Assembly: GCA_902567115.1 (NCBI GenBank)
Contig: CACFLF010000004.1
Location: 1-36,060, forward strand
Reading direction: 5' to 3'
DNA: 36,060 nucleotides
Origin: an uncultured Alphaproteobacteria bacterium
GTDB lineage: Bacteria; Pseudomonadota; Alphaproteobacteria; Methylaequorales; Methylaequoraceae
Shown: positions 18,642-29,291 of the stretch, piece by piece
Layout: the number at the start of each line of letters is the position of its first letter
Numbering within the stretch: position 1 is the first letter of the stretch
Program-made: the position numbers and the translations under genes
Notes under the pieces: model-generated
What the model saw: only the letters and a program-made list of their open reading frames with translations
What the model was told of the DNA's origin: nothing
The model's database searches: none

Positions 18642-19414
18642 TGAAAATCATTAGTTGGAATGTCAATTCAATAAGAGCCAGAATTAATTATGTTAACGAA
18701 TTGTTGCAAACAGAAAAACCTGATTTTTTATGTTTGCAGGAAACAAAAATTATCGATAAGGAATTTCCAAACAAAAGTTTTACGGAGCTAGGTTATTTTT
18801 CATATTCGTTTGGCACACCTTCTTACAACGGCGTCGCAATTCTATCGAAAAAAAAACTCATTAACATAGAAAGACTAGATTTGTGTAACAAGCGAGATGC
18901 AAGAATTATATCTGCAGAAACTTCTAATTTTGATATAATGTCAGTTTACGTTCCTGCAGGGGGGGATACGCCGGATCCAAATATAAACCCTAAGTTTAGA
19001 CATAAGTTACTTTTCTTAGATGAGCTAAATCAACTATTAAAAACAAAAAAAAAAACCATTGTGTGCGGCGATTTAAATGTTGCGCCTCATGAAGATGATG
19101 TTTGGTCTCACAAGAGTTTGATAAATGTTGTAAGTCATACAGAGATTGAAAGAGAAAAGTTAAAAAAAATTTTAGAGGATTGTAACTTAATCGACGCAGT
19201 TAGACTCTTTCTTAATCCTCCGCAAAATATATACACATGGTGGAGCTACAGATCCCCAAATTATAAAATTAATAATCGAGGGAGAAGATTGGACCATATT
19301 TGGATCTCAAAGGAAATTAAAAACAAATTAGTAAATTCTAAAATTCTAGACAGCTACAGAAGTAAAGATAAACCATCAGATCACGTCCCTGTGTGCCTTG
19401 AAATGAAAAACTAG
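18641..19414 (+). CDS. xth: Exodeoxyribonuclease III
   Basis: [79 protein letters not shown] motifs. Confidence 0.97.
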   Translation: MKIISWNVNSIRARINYVNELLQTEKPDFLCLQETKIIDKEFPNKSFTELGYFSYSFGTPSYNGVAILSKKKLINIERLDLCNKRDARIISAETSNFDIMSVYVPAGGDTPDPNINPKFRHKLLFLDELNQLLKTKKKTIVCGDLNVAPHEDDVWSHKSLINVVSHTEIEREKLKKILEDCNLIDAVRLFLNPPQNIYTWWSYRSPNYKINNRGRRLDHIWISKEIKNKLVNSKILDSYRSKDKPSDHVPVCLEMKN

Positions 19415-19779
19415 GGTGATATAATTTTTCCCAATTTTTTTCCTCCTAAAATATGAATATGAAAGTGGGGAACTTCTTGACCGCCAAAATCCCCAATGTT
19501 TGATATGATCCTGTAACCCTTATTAAGATTTAAAATGTCTGCTATATTAGCTATAGATCTAATCATTGCCAAAATCGTTTTATCTCCTGAATTTCTTGAA
19601 AAATCGTCAAAGCTACAATATTCTCTCTTTGGGATAATAACTACATGGATAGGTGCCTGAGGGTTTATATCCTTAAATGCATAGACTTCGTCTGTTTCGT
19701 ATACAGGATCAGAGGGAATTTCCTTTCGTAGAATTTTCCCAAAAACATTGTCTTTATTGTAGTTTTTTATATCAATCAT
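19411..19779 (-). CDS. HIT family protein
   Basis: DNVFGKILRKEIPSDPVYETDEVYAFKDINPQAPIHVVIIPK and VPHFHIHILGGK (HxHxH). Confidence 0.96.
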   Translation of the reverse strand: MIDIKNYNKDNVFGKILRKEIPSDPVYETDEVYAFKDINPQAPIHVVIIPKREYCSFDDFSRNSGDKTILAMIRSIANIADILNLNKGYRIISNIGDFGGQEVPHFHIHILGGKKLGKIISP

Positions 19780-20062
19780 CTTTCATTCTTTTTTCGAGAA
19801 CCTTAATAACGTCGTCAAAAGAGCTTCCAGAATATTCAAGGAGTACAATTAGATGAAAAATTAAATCAGCGGACTCCTCGAGAAGTTCATACTTCTCTTG
19901 GGAAAGAAAAGCTGAAACTGTTTCAACAGCCTCTTCGCCAACTTTATTCGCGATCTTGACCTTTCCCTTTTTTACTAATTTTGAGACGTAAGAGTTTTCA
20001 GGCATTTCTAAGATTCTTTTTTTGACTATTTTAGAGAGAATTTCTAATGTTTCATTTTTCAT
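19772..20062 (-). CDS. hisE: Phosphoribosyl-ATP pyrophosphatase
   Basis: SYVSKLVKKGKVKIANKVGEEAVETVSAF...ESADLIFHLIVLLE; in the his cluster. ATG at 20062 preferred. Confidence 0.95.
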   Translation of the reverse strand: MKNETLEILSKIVKKRILEMPENSYVSKLVKKGKVKIANKVGEEAVETVSAFLSQEKYELLEESADLIFHLIVLLEYSGSSFDDVIKVLEKRMKDD

Positions 20063-20063
20063 A

Positions 20064-20834
20064 TTATATATCCAAGTTATCAATCCTGACGTTAATATTT
20101 TTTGATTTTAAATATCTTTTTACTTGTTTTATTGTGAGTTCTTTAAAATGGAAAACAGATGCGGCTAACACAGCAGAGGCCCCTCCTAATTTAATACCAT
20201 CAAAGAAATCTTTCAAACAACCAACTCCACCTGAAGCAATTACAGGGATATTCACAGCACTAGAAATAGTAGATGTTAACTCCAAGTCAAATCCGTTCTT
20301 TGTTCCATCTCTATCCATGGAGGTAAGAAGAATTTCGCCAGCCCCACGTTTTTCAATGTTTTTAGCCCAAGATATTGCATCAACTCCTGTATCAACTCTA
20401 CCCCCATTTATGTAAACATTCCAATTTTTTGATTTTTTTTTTGCATCAATTGCAACAACAATACATTGATTCCCAAATTTTTTAGAAGACTCATTTATCA
20501 AAGATGGATTTTTAATTGCAGCGCTATTTATAGAAACCTTGTCTGCCCCAGCCAAGAGGAACTTTTTTATGTCCAAAATATTTTTTACCCCCCCTCCAAC
20601 TGTAAGCGGTACAAAGCACTTTTCTGCCGTTTTTGAAATTACATCTATCATCGGTCTTCTTTTTTGATGTGTGGCTGTTATATCTAAAAAAGTTATTTCA
20701 TCTGCACCCTCGTCGCTGTATGCCTTTGCTTGTTCAACAGGGTCGCCTGCGTCTCTTAAAGATAGAAAATTAATTCCTTTTACAACTCTTCCCGCATCAA
20801 CGTCTAGACATGGAATAATTCTAATTTTTAACAA
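20064..20834 (-). CDS. hisF: Imidazole glycerol phosphate synthase subunit HisF
   Basis: [22 protein letters not shown]...LTVGGGVKN...KVSINSAAI...[17 protein letters not shown]...[13 protein letters not shown] start at 20834 inferred; the longer track ORF overlaps hisA. Confidence 0.95.
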   Translation of the reverse strand: MLKIRIIPCLDVDAGRVVKGINFLSLRDAGDPVEQAKAYSDEGADEITFLDITATHQKRRPMIDVISKTAEKCFVPLTVGGGVKNILDIKKFLLAGADKVSINSAAIKNPSLINESSKKFGNQCIVVAIDAKKKSKNWNVYINGGRVDTGVDAISWAKNIEKRGAGEILLTSMDRDGTKNGFDLELTSTISSAVNIPVIASGGVGCLKDFFDGIKLGGASAVLAASVFHFKELTIKQVKRYLKSKNINVRIDNLDI

Positions 20835-20835
20835 A

Positions 20836-21561
20836 TTATGCCTCCAATATTTTAATAGCCTCTGAAACAGAAAATTTTTTTTCGTAAATTGCCTTTCCAG
20901 AAATAACACCTATCAAGTTTTTATTTTTAATTTTTTTTAATTTTGTTAAATCTTTTAAATCCGCCACGCCACCGGAGGCAATAATATTTAACTTTGTTAA
21001 ACTTAAAAGCTTCTTTAGTTGTGCAAAATTTGCACCTTCCATAAGACCGTCTTTTTCAATATCTGTAAAAATTATACTAGAAACCTTGGTGTTTTCGTAT
21101 ATTTTTAAGAAATCTTCAAAATTGATTTTTGATTCTTTTGCCCAGCCCTCAGTTGCAACAAATTCATTCTTAGTGTCAAGGCCTATGGCAATTTTTCCTG
21201 GAAACTTTTCGCATACTTTCTTAACGAAAGGAGGATCTTTAAGGGCAACTGTACCCAAAACAATCCTGTCAATATTATGATCTAATAATTTCTGTATAGT
21301 GCTTAATTGGCGTATCCCCCCTCCAACCTGAATTTTGGATTTAACAATATTTTTAATTCGTAATATTATATCCATATTCTTACTTTCACCGTTAAAAGCA
21401 CCGTCAATGTCAACAATATGAATCCATTTAGCGCCGGCTTCACAGAATTTTTTTGCCTGCATTATTGGGTCATTGCCATAAATTGTAAGTTTATCTAATT
21501 GTCCTTTTTTTAATCTTATGAATTGACCATTTTTAATATCGATAGCTGGGTAGAAATGCAT
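20836..21561 (-). CDS. hisA: ProFAR isomerase HisA
   Basis: [51 protein letters not shown] motifs. Confidence 0.96.
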   Translation of the reverse strand: MHFYPAIDIKNGQFIRLKKGQLDKLTIYGNDPIMQAKKFCEAGAKWIHIVDIDGAFNGESKNMDIILRIKNIVKSKIQVGGGIRQLSTIQKLLDHNIDRIVLGTVALKDPPFVKKVCEKFPGKIAIGLDTKNEFVATEGWAKESKINFEDFLKIYENTKVSSIIFTDIEKDGLMEGANFAQLKKLLSLTKLNIIASGGVADLKDLTKLKKIKNKNLIGVISGKAIYEKKFSVSEAIKILEA

Positions 21562-21568
21562 TTTTTTA

Positions 21569-22222
21569 TCACTGTTCCAAAAAAGTTCTGAGAAAGGCAA
21601 GTCCAAAATAGTGACTTTTTTCAGGATGAAATTGAGTTCCGATAATATTTTCTTTTGAGATCATTGCAGTTATTTCTTCACCATAACACGACGTGATTAC
21701 TTTCTCATTCGCATTCTTATTTTTAAAATTATAGCTGTGAACAAAATACGCAGATAAATCATTAAGGTTTGTCACTTTCATCTTTTTTAGCAGACGCTTC
21801 GTGAATGCAGTCTCTTTTAAAAATTTAAGAGTATTCCAACCCATATGCGGAATTTTTAAGTTATTGTTTTGATTGTTGATTTTTTTAACTTCCCCACTTA
21901 TCCAGTCCAACCCAGCAAACTCACCGTTTTCAAAGCCTTTTGTCGCTAGCATCTGCATTCCAACGCAAATTCCAAGAAAAGGTTTTTTTTTTTCTAAAAC
22001 CATCTCTTCAAGATAACCCCGGACCCTGGTTTTTATTAAACCATTAAGACATGATTCAAATGCTCCAACTCCAGGCAAAATAATATGAGTTGATTTTTTT
22101 AAATGCTCAATTGAGGACGAGACTAATATTTTACAATCTCGTTTATCTGAAACAGTTTTAATTGCATTATGTACAGATTTTAAATTACCTGTGCCATAGT
22201 CAATGATTAATATATTTTTCAT
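21569..22222 (-). CDS. hisH: Imidazole glycerol phosphate synthase subunit HisH
   Basis: ILIIDYGTGNLKSVHNAI, LPGVGAFESC, FLGICVGMQMLA, GTQFHPEKSHYFGLAFL motifs. Confidence 0.97.
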   Translation of the reverse strand: MKNILIIDYGTGNLKSVHNAIKTVSDKRDCKILVSSSIEHLKKSTHIILPGVGAFESCLNGLIKTRVRGYLEEMVLEKKKPFLGICVGMQMLATKGFENGEFAGLDWISGEVKKINNQNNNLKIPHMGWNTLKFLKETAFTKRLLKKMKVTNLNDLSAYFVHSYNFKNKNANEKVITSCYGEEITAMISKENIIGTQFHPEKSHYFGLAFLRTFLEQ

Positions 22223-22576
22223 TTATCTGCTTTCAGTTAAAAACTGTATAATCGCATCCTCCTTTGAATTTGCAACTATATGTTTAAGTGGCTTGAATTT
22301 CCTTTTAATTAACTTTTGAATGTATAAATCTCTTGCAAATTTTCCCCAAAATAAGCTTGAGGCAATTGAAGATAAAACAAGAAAATATTTTAGATCGTGG
22401 ACTGATAAAATAAAATTACAGTAGCTGAGAAATGCTATTCCAATTGCTGAATACACCCAAAGTTTTCTAAAAAGTCCCCAAATTGGTCCAAGAAAAAATG
22501 CAAGAATAGAAAAACCAGTTTTAACTACAATTAAATCTTTATCTAGGCTGTTTTTAAGAATACAGAAAGTGATCAT
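22223..22576 (-). CDS. DUF2628-like small membrane protein
   Basis: VVKTGFSILAFFLGPIWGLFRKLW fits the DUF2628 pattern; sits between hisB and hisH. Confidence 0.75.
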   Translation of the reverse strand: MITFCILKNSLDKDLIVVKTGFSILAFFLGPIWGLFRKLWVYSAIGIAFLSYCNFILSVHDLKYFLVLSSIASSLFWGKFARDLYIQKLIKRKFKPLKHIVANSKEDAIIQFLTESR

Positions 22577-22596
22577 TCAAAAGCTCCTCAAACTTA

Positions 22597-23184
22597 TTAC
22601 AAAGATCCTTTAGTTGAGGGGATCTCGTTTGTTCTTTCAAAGTCAATGGACACAGCCTCTCTAAGAGCTCTAGCCAAACCTTTGAAGCAAGATTCTATGA
22701 TATGATGATTATTTTCTCCATATAAATTTTCTACATGTAATGTTATTCCAGAGCTTTGAGAGAAAGCCTGAAACCACTCTTTAAAAAGCTCAGTATCCAT
22801 TTCACCTAATTGAGAAATTGTAAATTTTACTTTCCAAACTAAATATGGCCTGTTAGAACAATCAACAACAACTCTTGATAAAGTTTCGTCCATGGCAGAT
22901 AATGCTTGGCCAAACCTTTTTATTCCTTTTCGCTCTCCTAGCGCCTTATTAAGAGCTTCCCCAAGTGCTAATGCACTGTCCTCTGTCGTGTGGTGAAGAT
23001 CAACGTGTAAGTCACCTTTAGCTTTAATTGAAATATCTATCAGGCTGTGTTTGGAGATCTGATCCAGCATATGATCAAGGAAACCTATGCCAGTTTTAAT
23101 ATCGCTTTTACCTTTGCCATCTAAGTTTACTCTAACTTCTATGGTTGTTTCTTTCGTTTTTCTGTTTACAGAATATTTTCTCAT
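22597..23184 (-). CDS. hisB: Imidazoleglycerol-phosphate dehydratase
   Basis: [48 protein letters not shown] and [22 protein letters not shown] motifs. Confidence 0.98.
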   Translation of the reverse strand: MRKYSVNRKTKETTIEVRVNLDGKGKSDIKTGIGFLDHMLDQISKHSLIDISIKAKGDLHVDLHHTTEDSALALGEALNKALGERKGIKRFGQALSAMDETLSRVVVDCSNRPYLVWKVKFTISQLGEMDTELFKEWFQAFSQSSGITLHVENLYGENNHHIIESCFKGLARALREAVSIDFERTNEIPSTKGSL

Positions 23185-23255
23185 ATGAAATGTTTTTGAA
23201 TATCAATTCCTGAATATATAGATTATAATAAATTTATCAATGAGGCTCTAAATTT

Positions 23256-23807
23256 ATGAATCACAAGAATTTAAATGAAAAATGGTATGGTACAACTGTA
23301 GTTTCTGTTAGGAGGGATTCTGAAGTTGTTATTGCCGCTGACGGTCAAGTAACACTTGGCGATACAGTGATGAAGGCAAATGCGAGAAAAGTTAGATCTC
23401 TTGCTGGAGGAAATGTAATTACTGGATTTGCCGGGGCAACGGCAGATGCATTTTCACTTTTTGAAAGATTAGAATCGAAATTAGAAAAGCATTCAAATAA
23501 TCTTATGAGATCATGCGTTGAGCTCGCTAAGGACTGGCGGACAGACAGGTATCTTAGAAGGCTAGAGGCAATGATGCTTGTTGCAGACAAAGAAGTAAGC
23601 TTAATACTTAGCGGTACAGGAGATGTTCTTGAACCTAAAGATGGATTGATGGCTATAGGATCAGGTGGAAACTTTGCATTAGCCGCTGCAAGGGCAATGT
23701 TCGATTCTAAGCTCAAACCAGAGGAAATAGCAAAGAAAAGTCTTGAAATTGCAGCAGAACTATGTATCTACACCAATAATAATATTATTGTTGAAAAAAT
23801 CAAATGA
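23256..23807 (+). CDS. hslV: HslV (ClpQ) peptidase subunit
   Basis: [36 protein letters not shown]...[17 protein letters not shown] motifs. Confidence 0.98.
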   Translation: MNHKNLNEKWYGTTVVSVRRDSEVVIAADGQVTLGDTVMKANARKVRSLAGGNVITGFAGATADAFSLFERLESKLEKHSNNLMRSCVELAKDWRTDRYLRRLEAMMLVADKEVSLILSGTGDVLEPKDGLMAIGSGGNFALAAARAMFDSKLKPEEIAKKSLEIAAELCIYTNNNIIVEKIK

Positions 23808-25114
23808 CATCATTCACTCCCAGAGAAATTGTATCCGAACTAGATAGATTTATTGTAGGACAAAAAACAGCAAAACGAGCCGTGGCAATTGCGCTAAGGA
23901 ATAGGTGGCGAAGACAACAAATAAAAGGATCACTTAAAGACGAAGTTTTACCTAAAAACATTTTAATGATTGGACCCACAGGCGTAGGAAAAACAGAAAT
24001 AGCAAGAAGATTAGCAAAACTCGCAGACGCACCCTTTATAAAAGTTGAAGCAACAAAATTTACTGAAGTTGGTTACGTGGGCAGAGATGTTGAGCAAATA
24101 ATCAGAGATTTGCTTGAAGTATCAATAACTAATAATAGAGAGAGCTTAAAAAATGAGATAAAAGCCAAAGCCGAAGTCAATGCTGAGAAAAGAGTAGTGG
24201 ATGCTTTGGTAGGCACTTCAGCCTCTAACCAAACAAAAGAAAAATATAAAAAAATGCTGAGAGCTGGGGAATTAGACAACCAAGAGATAGAGATTGAAGT
24301 ATCATCAAAGAGCTCCTCTCCGTTTAAGTCAATGGAAATTCCAGGCATGCCTGGTGGTTCCATGGGTATGATAAATTTAGGAGAAATCTTTGGTAAAGGT
24401 TTTGGTCAAAAAAAAGAAAAGAGAAAACTCTCTGTTAAAGAATCTCACGAAATTCTTTTGGATGAAGAGTCAGAGAAACTAATTGACCATGATAATTTAA
24501 TAAAAAGAGCAGTTTTTAATGTTGAAAACGACGGGATTGTTTTTATCGATGAAATAGACAAGATTTGTGGAAAAAATTCTGGGACTTCAGGTGAAGTCAG
24601 TAGAGAAGGTGTACAAAGAGATTTATTACCTCTTATCGAAGGCTCAACAGTTTCGACCAAATATGGTTCAGTTAAGACTGACCATGTCTTATTTATAGCT
24701 TCAGGTGCATTCCATGTTGCCAAACCCTCTGACTTACTCCCCGAACTACAAGGTCGTCTTCCAAATAGGGTTGAGCTAAAGGCGTTGGGGAAAGATGATT
24801 TTATTAGAATATTAAAGGAGCCGGAAAATAATCTGATAAAACAGTATGTAGAGCTCATTTCTACAGAAGGTGTAAATCTAAACTTTTCGGAAGATGCTAT
24901 ATCAGAGGTTGCTTCGATTGCTACTAGAGTTAATGATGAGGTTGAAAATATAGGAGCAAGAAGACTTCACACAATTTTAGAAAAGATTCTTGAGGATATA
25001 AGTTTTGCAGCGTCTGACAAGAAATCAGACAAAATAGATATTGACAAGAAGTATGTTGTTGATCAAATTGGCGACATTTATAAAGACACAGATTTAACAA
25101 AATTTATTTTGTAA
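23804..25114 (+). CDS. hslU: HslU (ClpY) ATPase subunit
   Basis: [87 protein letters not shown] motifs. Confidence 0.98.
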   Translation: MTSFTPREIVSELDRFIVGQKTAKRAVAIALRNRWRRQQIKGSLKDEVLPKNILMIGPTGVGKTEIARRLAKLADAPFIKVEATKFTEVGYVGRDVEQIIRDLLEVSITNNRESLKNEIKAKAEVNAEKRVVDALVGTSASNQTKEKYKKMLRAGELDNQEIEIEVSSKSSSPFKSMEIPGMPGGSMGMINLGEIFGKGFGQKKEKRKLSVKESHEILLDEESEKLIDHDNLIKRAVFNVENDGIVFIDEIDKICGKNSGTSGEVSREGVQRDLLPLIEGSTVSTKYGSVKTDHVLFIASGAFHVAKPSDLLPELQGRLPNRVELKALGKDDFIRILKEPENNLIKQYVELISTEGVNLNFSEDAISEVASIATRVNDEVENIGARRLHTILEKILEDISFAASDKKSDKIDIDKKYVVDQIGDIYKDTDLTKFIL

Positions 25115-25610
25115 GCTTTTTCAAATAAACAAGAAATGCACCCTCACCCCCCATATTTGATGGAGCGTGATCAAACCAAACTATTTTTTTTGACAATGCC
25201 AATGAAGTTAACCAAACTGGTATTTTTTCCTTTAATACTCCAGTTCCTTTCCATCTATCCTCAACAAACAACCTTTTCCCTTTTCCAGTTATTATTAATA
25301 AAAGTCTTTGGTTATGTTGTGAATTGTAATTTACAAACTCATAGACCATTTTTTTAGAATCTGTAATAGTATTCCCATGAAGATCAAGTGAAGCAGAAAT
25401 TCTGATTCTCTTCTTCTGAATTTTTCTTAAAATATTTTTTTCTAGAGACCCCCAACTTTCAGAAGCTTTGATATCCATGAGATCAATGTCTTTGTTAGTA
25501 TTTTCTTTTTTCGCTGTTTCTAATGTTTTATTTTGTTTACGTATTATTTTTTTTTGATCTTTTAATGGATTTACTGTTTTTTTAAAATGTTCCCAGTCTT
25601 TGTTATTCAT
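25104..25610 (-). CDS. Smr-domain protein
   Basis: [21 protein letters not shown]...[10 protein letters not shown]...[20 protein letters not shown]. Confidence 0.92.
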   Translation of the reverse strand: MNNKDWEHFKKTVNPLKDQKKIIRKQNKTLETAKKENTNKDIDLMDIKASESWGSLEKNILRKIQKKRIRISASLDLHGNTITDSKKMVYEFVNYNSQHNQRLLLIITGKGKRLFVEDRWKGTGVLKEKIPVWLTSLALSKKIVWFDHAPSNMGGEGAFLVYLKKLTK

Positions 25611-26636
25611 TCAATCACTATAAGGAATAAATGCATGTAGATAAATTTTTTTTTTCAGGACTCCTGCCTTTTTCTCAGCAACCTCCCCTCTTCCAAAAAA
25701 TAAATCAGCTCTATTTGGACCAATAATGGCTCCACCAGTATCTAAAGAAATAACTGGTAAAATAGATTCATTTTTTTCCATCTGAACGAAAAAAGGCAAA
25801 CCCAAGGGGTAAATATTTTTATCAACGGCCACACTTAAATTTGGCTCTAAAGGAGTTCCAAATGCTCCGACCGGATTTTTATCTATTCCAAATGACATTT
25901 CTTTAAAAAAAATAAATCTTTTATTCTGATGAAGAATTCCTTTAGATAAAGTTGGATTTGCTCTCAGCCAATTTTTTATTGTGAATAAGTTTACATTATT
26001 TTTATTTATGTGGTTTTTTTTAATCAGTATTCTTCCTATTGATTTGTAGTCCATGTTGTTGTTTCCATTATATACGAGTTTTACCTTTTCTTTGTTTGGT
26101 AACTCTCCAATTCCTGACCCTTGTATGTGAAGAAAAAATAAATTTATATTATCATCCGTCCAAAAAATAACATCTTTTTCTCTAAAATTTTTTTCTATGA
26201 AACTTCGAGGTTTTTTTGTGTAGAAGTTATTTTTTTTCAGTATGGGAAATTTATAAATATTGTCTCGATTTCGAGAGACCTTAATAATTGGTTCATAGTA
26301 CCCAGTTAACAATCCAGATTTTTTCTGAATCTTTTTAAATTTAAAATTATTTATAAGAAATTTTTTAAAATCTTTTGCTGATTCTTTTTTCTCAAGAATC
26401 AAGCACTTTTTTTTCCATTCAGTTGGTTTGCCAAATTTATGCTTAAATATTTTGTTTAAATTTTCGTAAAATTTACTTGAATTACAAACATTTCGGAAGT
26501 GATTGGAGAAAAGAGCTAACTGTGTGTCGCTTAATTCTAAAATTTGTTTATTAGAAATTTTGGATGAAAATGCCTGGTTATTTAAAAAAAAAACAAGAAA
26601 ATAAATAAGTAAAAATTTGATCTTAATTTTCTTCAA
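25611..26636 (-). CDS. mltA: MltA-type murein transglycosylase
   Basis: GLLTGYYEPIIKVSR, FFLHIQGSGIGELP, NPVGAFGTPLEPNLSVAVDKNIYPLGLPFFV, DTGGAIIGPNRADLFFGRGEVAEKKAG motifs. Confidence 0.95.
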   Translation of the reverse strand: MKKIKIKFLLIYFLVFFLNNQAFSSKISNKQILELSDTQLALFSNHFRNVCNSSKFYENLNKIFKHKFGKPTEWKKKCLILEKKESAKDFKKFLINNFKFKKIQKKSGLLTGYYEPIIKVSRNRDNIYKFPILKKNNFYTKKPRSFIEKNFREKDVIFWTDDNINLFFLHIQGSGIGELPNKEKVKLVYNGNNNMDYKSIGRILIKKNHINKNNVNLFTIKNWLRANPTLSKGILHQNKRFIFFKEMSFGIDKNPVGAFGTPLEPNLSVAVDKNIYPLGLPFFVQMEKNESILPVISLDTGGAIIGPNRADLFFGRGEVAEKKAGVLKKKIYLHAFIPYSD

Positions 26637-27303
26637 TTTCCTCTAGACTCCAATTTGGATCGTTACTTTTTAAGTTTTTGGAAAATGTCCAGATTTCTTT
26701 GATTTGTAAAATTTGGTTGTTGTCGCCGTCAATGACCTCGTCATTAGAGTTTTTTGTAACTTGTACTTGCTCTGATTCAAATAGAAGTTTGAAATAAGCA
26801 ACATACTTTTTTTCTATAGCAACACTTTTAATTACAGGGTTTTTTACACTTATAACTGTAATTTCAAGCTTTTCTTTTTTCTTTGCTCTCAGATTTATTT
26901 GATCTTCAAATGTTTTATAGATATTTTTACTTACTAATTTTTCCAAGGCTTTAAGATTATTTGCAGAATACTCTGTCAAAATATATTCAAAAGCTTTTTT
27001 GGCACCATCGCAAAAAGAACTAACTTCAAATTTATCGTCTATTTTTAAGATTTCATTAATTGCGGTATTTATTTTTTTATTTGAATGAAGATTTTTTTTA
27101 GCACCATTGCTTGACTTGACAATCTTTTGATCAGAGATAGAGTCGGGTTCAGACTCGTTGAATGTATTTTTTCTCTGAGTAAATTTTTCAACGATGTCGC
27201 TTTCATTACCGGTTTTTTTCCCAAGCACGTTTCGCAACCTATTAATTATAAAAACTGCAATCATTGCTAAAATTAATATGTCAATGTAGGGGATGTTATT
27301 CAT
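26623..27303 (-). CDS. Tim44/TimA-like domain protein
   Basis: N-terminal TM (YIDILILAMIAVFIINRLRNVLGKKTG) and Tim44-like C-terminal domain (FCDGAKKAFEYILTEYSANNLKALEKLVSKNIYKTFEDQI); adjacent to mltA and secB. Confidence 0.92.
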   Translation of the reverse strand: MNNIPYIDILILAMIAVFIINRLRNVLGKKTGNESDIVEKFTQRKNTFNESEPDSISDQKIVKSSNGAKKNLHSNKKINTAINEILKIDDKFEVSSFCDGAKKAFEYILTEYSANNLKALEKLVSKNIYKTFEDQINLRAKKKEKLEITVISVKNPVIKSVAIEKKYVAYFKLLFESEQVQVTKNSNDEVIDGDNNQILQIKEIWTFSKNLKSNDPNWSLEEIEEN

Positions 27304-27385
27304 TTTAACTCTATCTAATTATTTTATGGCTTGATGTTATGTTTTTATGTATTATAAGTCTTTCTATTTAAAAAGTAACTTAAAT

Positions 27386-27844
27386 ATGGCTGAAAAAAAA
27401 AAAAATTCAAATTCTAATAATATTAATTTAAAATTTTTGATAAACGCTCAATATCTTAAAGATTTATCATTTGAAAACCCTCAGGCGCCAGATTCTCTAA
27501 AAAACATAAAATCAAGTCCTACCTTTAAAATTGATGCTGACGTTAAGTCCAAAGAATTAAAAGATCACGGTAAAAATATATTTGAGGTTGAACTTTCAAT
27601 CAAATGTGAAACAAAATCAGAAGAAACAATTTTATTTTTAGTTGAAGGTGTTTATAATGGCATTTTTACAATTGAAAATGCTAATGAGGGAATATTAGAT
27701 AAAATCCTTCTGATAGAGTGTCCAAAATTTTTATTTCCATTCTTGAGATCTATAATAGCTAATTGTACAAGAGAGGCAGGCTTTCCTCCACTGATGATTG
27801 CCCCTCTCGATTTTATTGGCATGTATGAAAATAGAAAAAAATAA
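27386..27844 (+). CDS. secB: Protein-export chaperone SecB
   Basis: FLINAQYLKDLSFENPQAPDSL, FEVELSIKCET, LIECPKFLFPFLRSIIANCTREAGFPPLMIAPLDFIGMYE. ATG 27386 (MAEKKK) preferred over the track start 27347. Confidence 0.96.
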   Translation: MAEKKKNSNSNNINLKFLINAQYLKDLSFENPQAPDSLKNIKSSPTFKIDADVKSKELKDHGKNIFEVELSIKCETKSEETILFLVEGVYNGIFTIENANEGILDKILLIECPKFLFPFLRSIIANCTREAGFPPLMIAPLDFIGMYENRKK

Positions 27845-27883
27845 GTTGAAAATAAATTTTCGATTGTAATTTATATATTGGAT

Positions 27884-27929
27884 GAAATTTGATGCGGTTG
27901 GCATTCGTTCCAACCGTATCTCAAATTTT
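27884..27929. terminator. Candidate bidirectional hairpin terminator between convergent secB and the 27921..28565 ORF
   Basis: AAATTTgaTGCGGTTGG-cattcgtt-CCAACCGTAtcTCAAATTT: GC-containing inverted repeat with a G-T pair and small bulge, followed by T-rich sequence. Confidence 0.6.
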
Positions 27930-28565
27930 GTATGTTTTCTTTTTTGATTTGTTAATATCTAACCCAATTTTTTTGAAGCTTTCCGTAATCTCAACAGTTG
28001 TGTGACCTTGATTCCATTTCTTAATAAACTCTTTAACATTTTCTTGATTGAAACTAAGTTTTTCTTCCAGTTTTTTTTTATGAGACGTCTTACTTCCTGC
28101 AACTTTTTTGTTTAGTATCTCCCACACATCCCCAATTTCTTGAATTTCTTTCTCTTTTATAAAGTTTTCTATAATGAAATTAAGCCTTTTAATTTCATTT
28201 TCCAATCTTAGGTTTTCATTTTTTATATTATTCAAATGTTCTTTTATTTTCTGAAGGTCAGACTCTTTTATAACAGATATTTTGTGTTTAAATTTTTTGA
28301 AACAATCATCCAATCTCTCCAATATCAACTCCTTTAGTAACTTGATATCTAACTCATTATATTTATAGTGACTTTTGTCGCTTAATTTGGACAGTTTATC
28401 TAAAGATAGAAGGATTTGGTTTAGCCTTTTTCTAGATAAAACAGCAAAGTTACAAAGCTTAAATAATACCCTATCGTCATTAGACCATTGTTTTCTAGGT
28501 TTGTACCTGAATTTATTTAAAACTGACTGTGCCTTTGCAAAAGACACCTTAAACGCCTTATCCAT
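27921..28565 (-). CDS. Hypothetical coiled-coil-rich protein
   Basis: 214-aa ORF with lysine-rich helical sequence (KIKEHLNNIKNENLRLENEIKRLNFIIENFIKEKE); no family recognised. Confidence 0.65.
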   Translation of the reverse strand: MDKAFKVSFAKAQSVLNKFRYKPRKQWSNDDRVLFKLCNFAVLSRKRLNQILLSLDKLSKLSDKSHYKYNELDIKLLKELILERLDDCFKKFKHKISVIKESDLQKIKEHLNNIKNENLRLENEIKRLNFIIENFIKEKEIQEIGDVWEILNKKVAGSKTSHKKKLEEKLSFNQENVKEFIKKWNQGHTTVEITESFKKIGLDINKSKKKTYKI

Positions 28566-28681
28566 AATCTACTTAATTCCCAAATACTATATTTCTATAA
28601 TAATCAAGTGCAATTATATATTGTATCATTTTGAATACTATAATTTTTTTATTATATTATCTTTAATGGCAGTTTGAACGG

Positions 28682-29050
28682 TTATACCTTTTTACTAAGG
28701 CTTTTAAGGTCACTTTTGATCGTTGAATTTAGATTTGTAAGCCTCATGTAGGTCGATCTCAAAATTGCTTTAATGAAAAAAGATGTTTTATTATAGTCAT
28801 TTAGCAAGTTTTTCTTTGGAATCAGAAATGCCTTAGATTCTTTTAGAGCAACTGCAGTAACTGTTCTTTTAGTATTCAAGAGGATTGATAACTCGCCAAA
28901 TACTTCATTTTTATTAATAAACCCGACTCTTGTCCCTTTGTCAGATATGATTTCGACTTCTCCTTTAGTTAGAAGGTAGGCAAAGTCGGGCTCATCACCA
29001 ACCTTGTAAATTATTTTACCAGCTTTCCAAGAAATGTTTTCTTCACCCAT
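28682..29050 (-). CDS. Cyclic nucleotide-binding (CRP/cNMP-fold) domain protein
   Basis: GKIIYKVGDEPDFAYLLTKGEVEIISDKGTRVGFINKNEVFGELSILLNTKRTVTAVALKESKAFLIPKKNL matches the cNMP-binding beta-roll; no HTH domain. Confidence 0.9.
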   Translation of the reverse strand: MGEENISWKAGKIIYKVGDEPDFAYLLTKGEVEIISDKGTRVGFINKNEVFGELSILLNTKRTVTAVALKESKAFLIPKKNLLNDYNKTSFFIKAILRSTYMRLTNLNSTIKSDLKSLSKKV

Positions 29051-29119
29051 ATCCGAATACTCATTATTTAGAGATTATATCTGGATGATTATAAATGTAA
29101 ATTTATAACAATTTTTTAG

Positions 29120-29194
29120 TGGAGCGGGAAACGAGATTCGAACTCGCGACCCTCACGTTGGCAACGTGATGCTCTACCACTGAGCTATTCCCGC
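29120..29194 (-). tRNA. tRNA-Gly (anticodon GCC), with encoded CCA
   Basis: Reverse complement GCGGGAATAGCTCAGTGGTAGAGCATCACGTTGCCAACGTGAGGGTCGCGAGTTCGAATCTCGTTTCCCGCTCCA: 7-bp acceptor stem, D arm, anticodon loop TTGCCAA, GTTCGAATC T arm, CCA end. Confidence 0.98.
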
Positions 29195-29291
29195 AGATTT
29201 CCTGCCTATAGTATACTTTAATAAGTTTTTTTAAATAATAAAATTGTTTTTTTTTAAATAAGTCTTTAATTATTAACAAATTTGAAACATA

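Noticed and set aside
29089-29108. TTATAAAT-GTAA-ATTTATAA inverted repeat downstream of tRNA-Gly
   Set aside because: Perfect 8-bp stem but entirely A/T, with no T-tract on the relevant strand; likely chance in AT-rich DNA.
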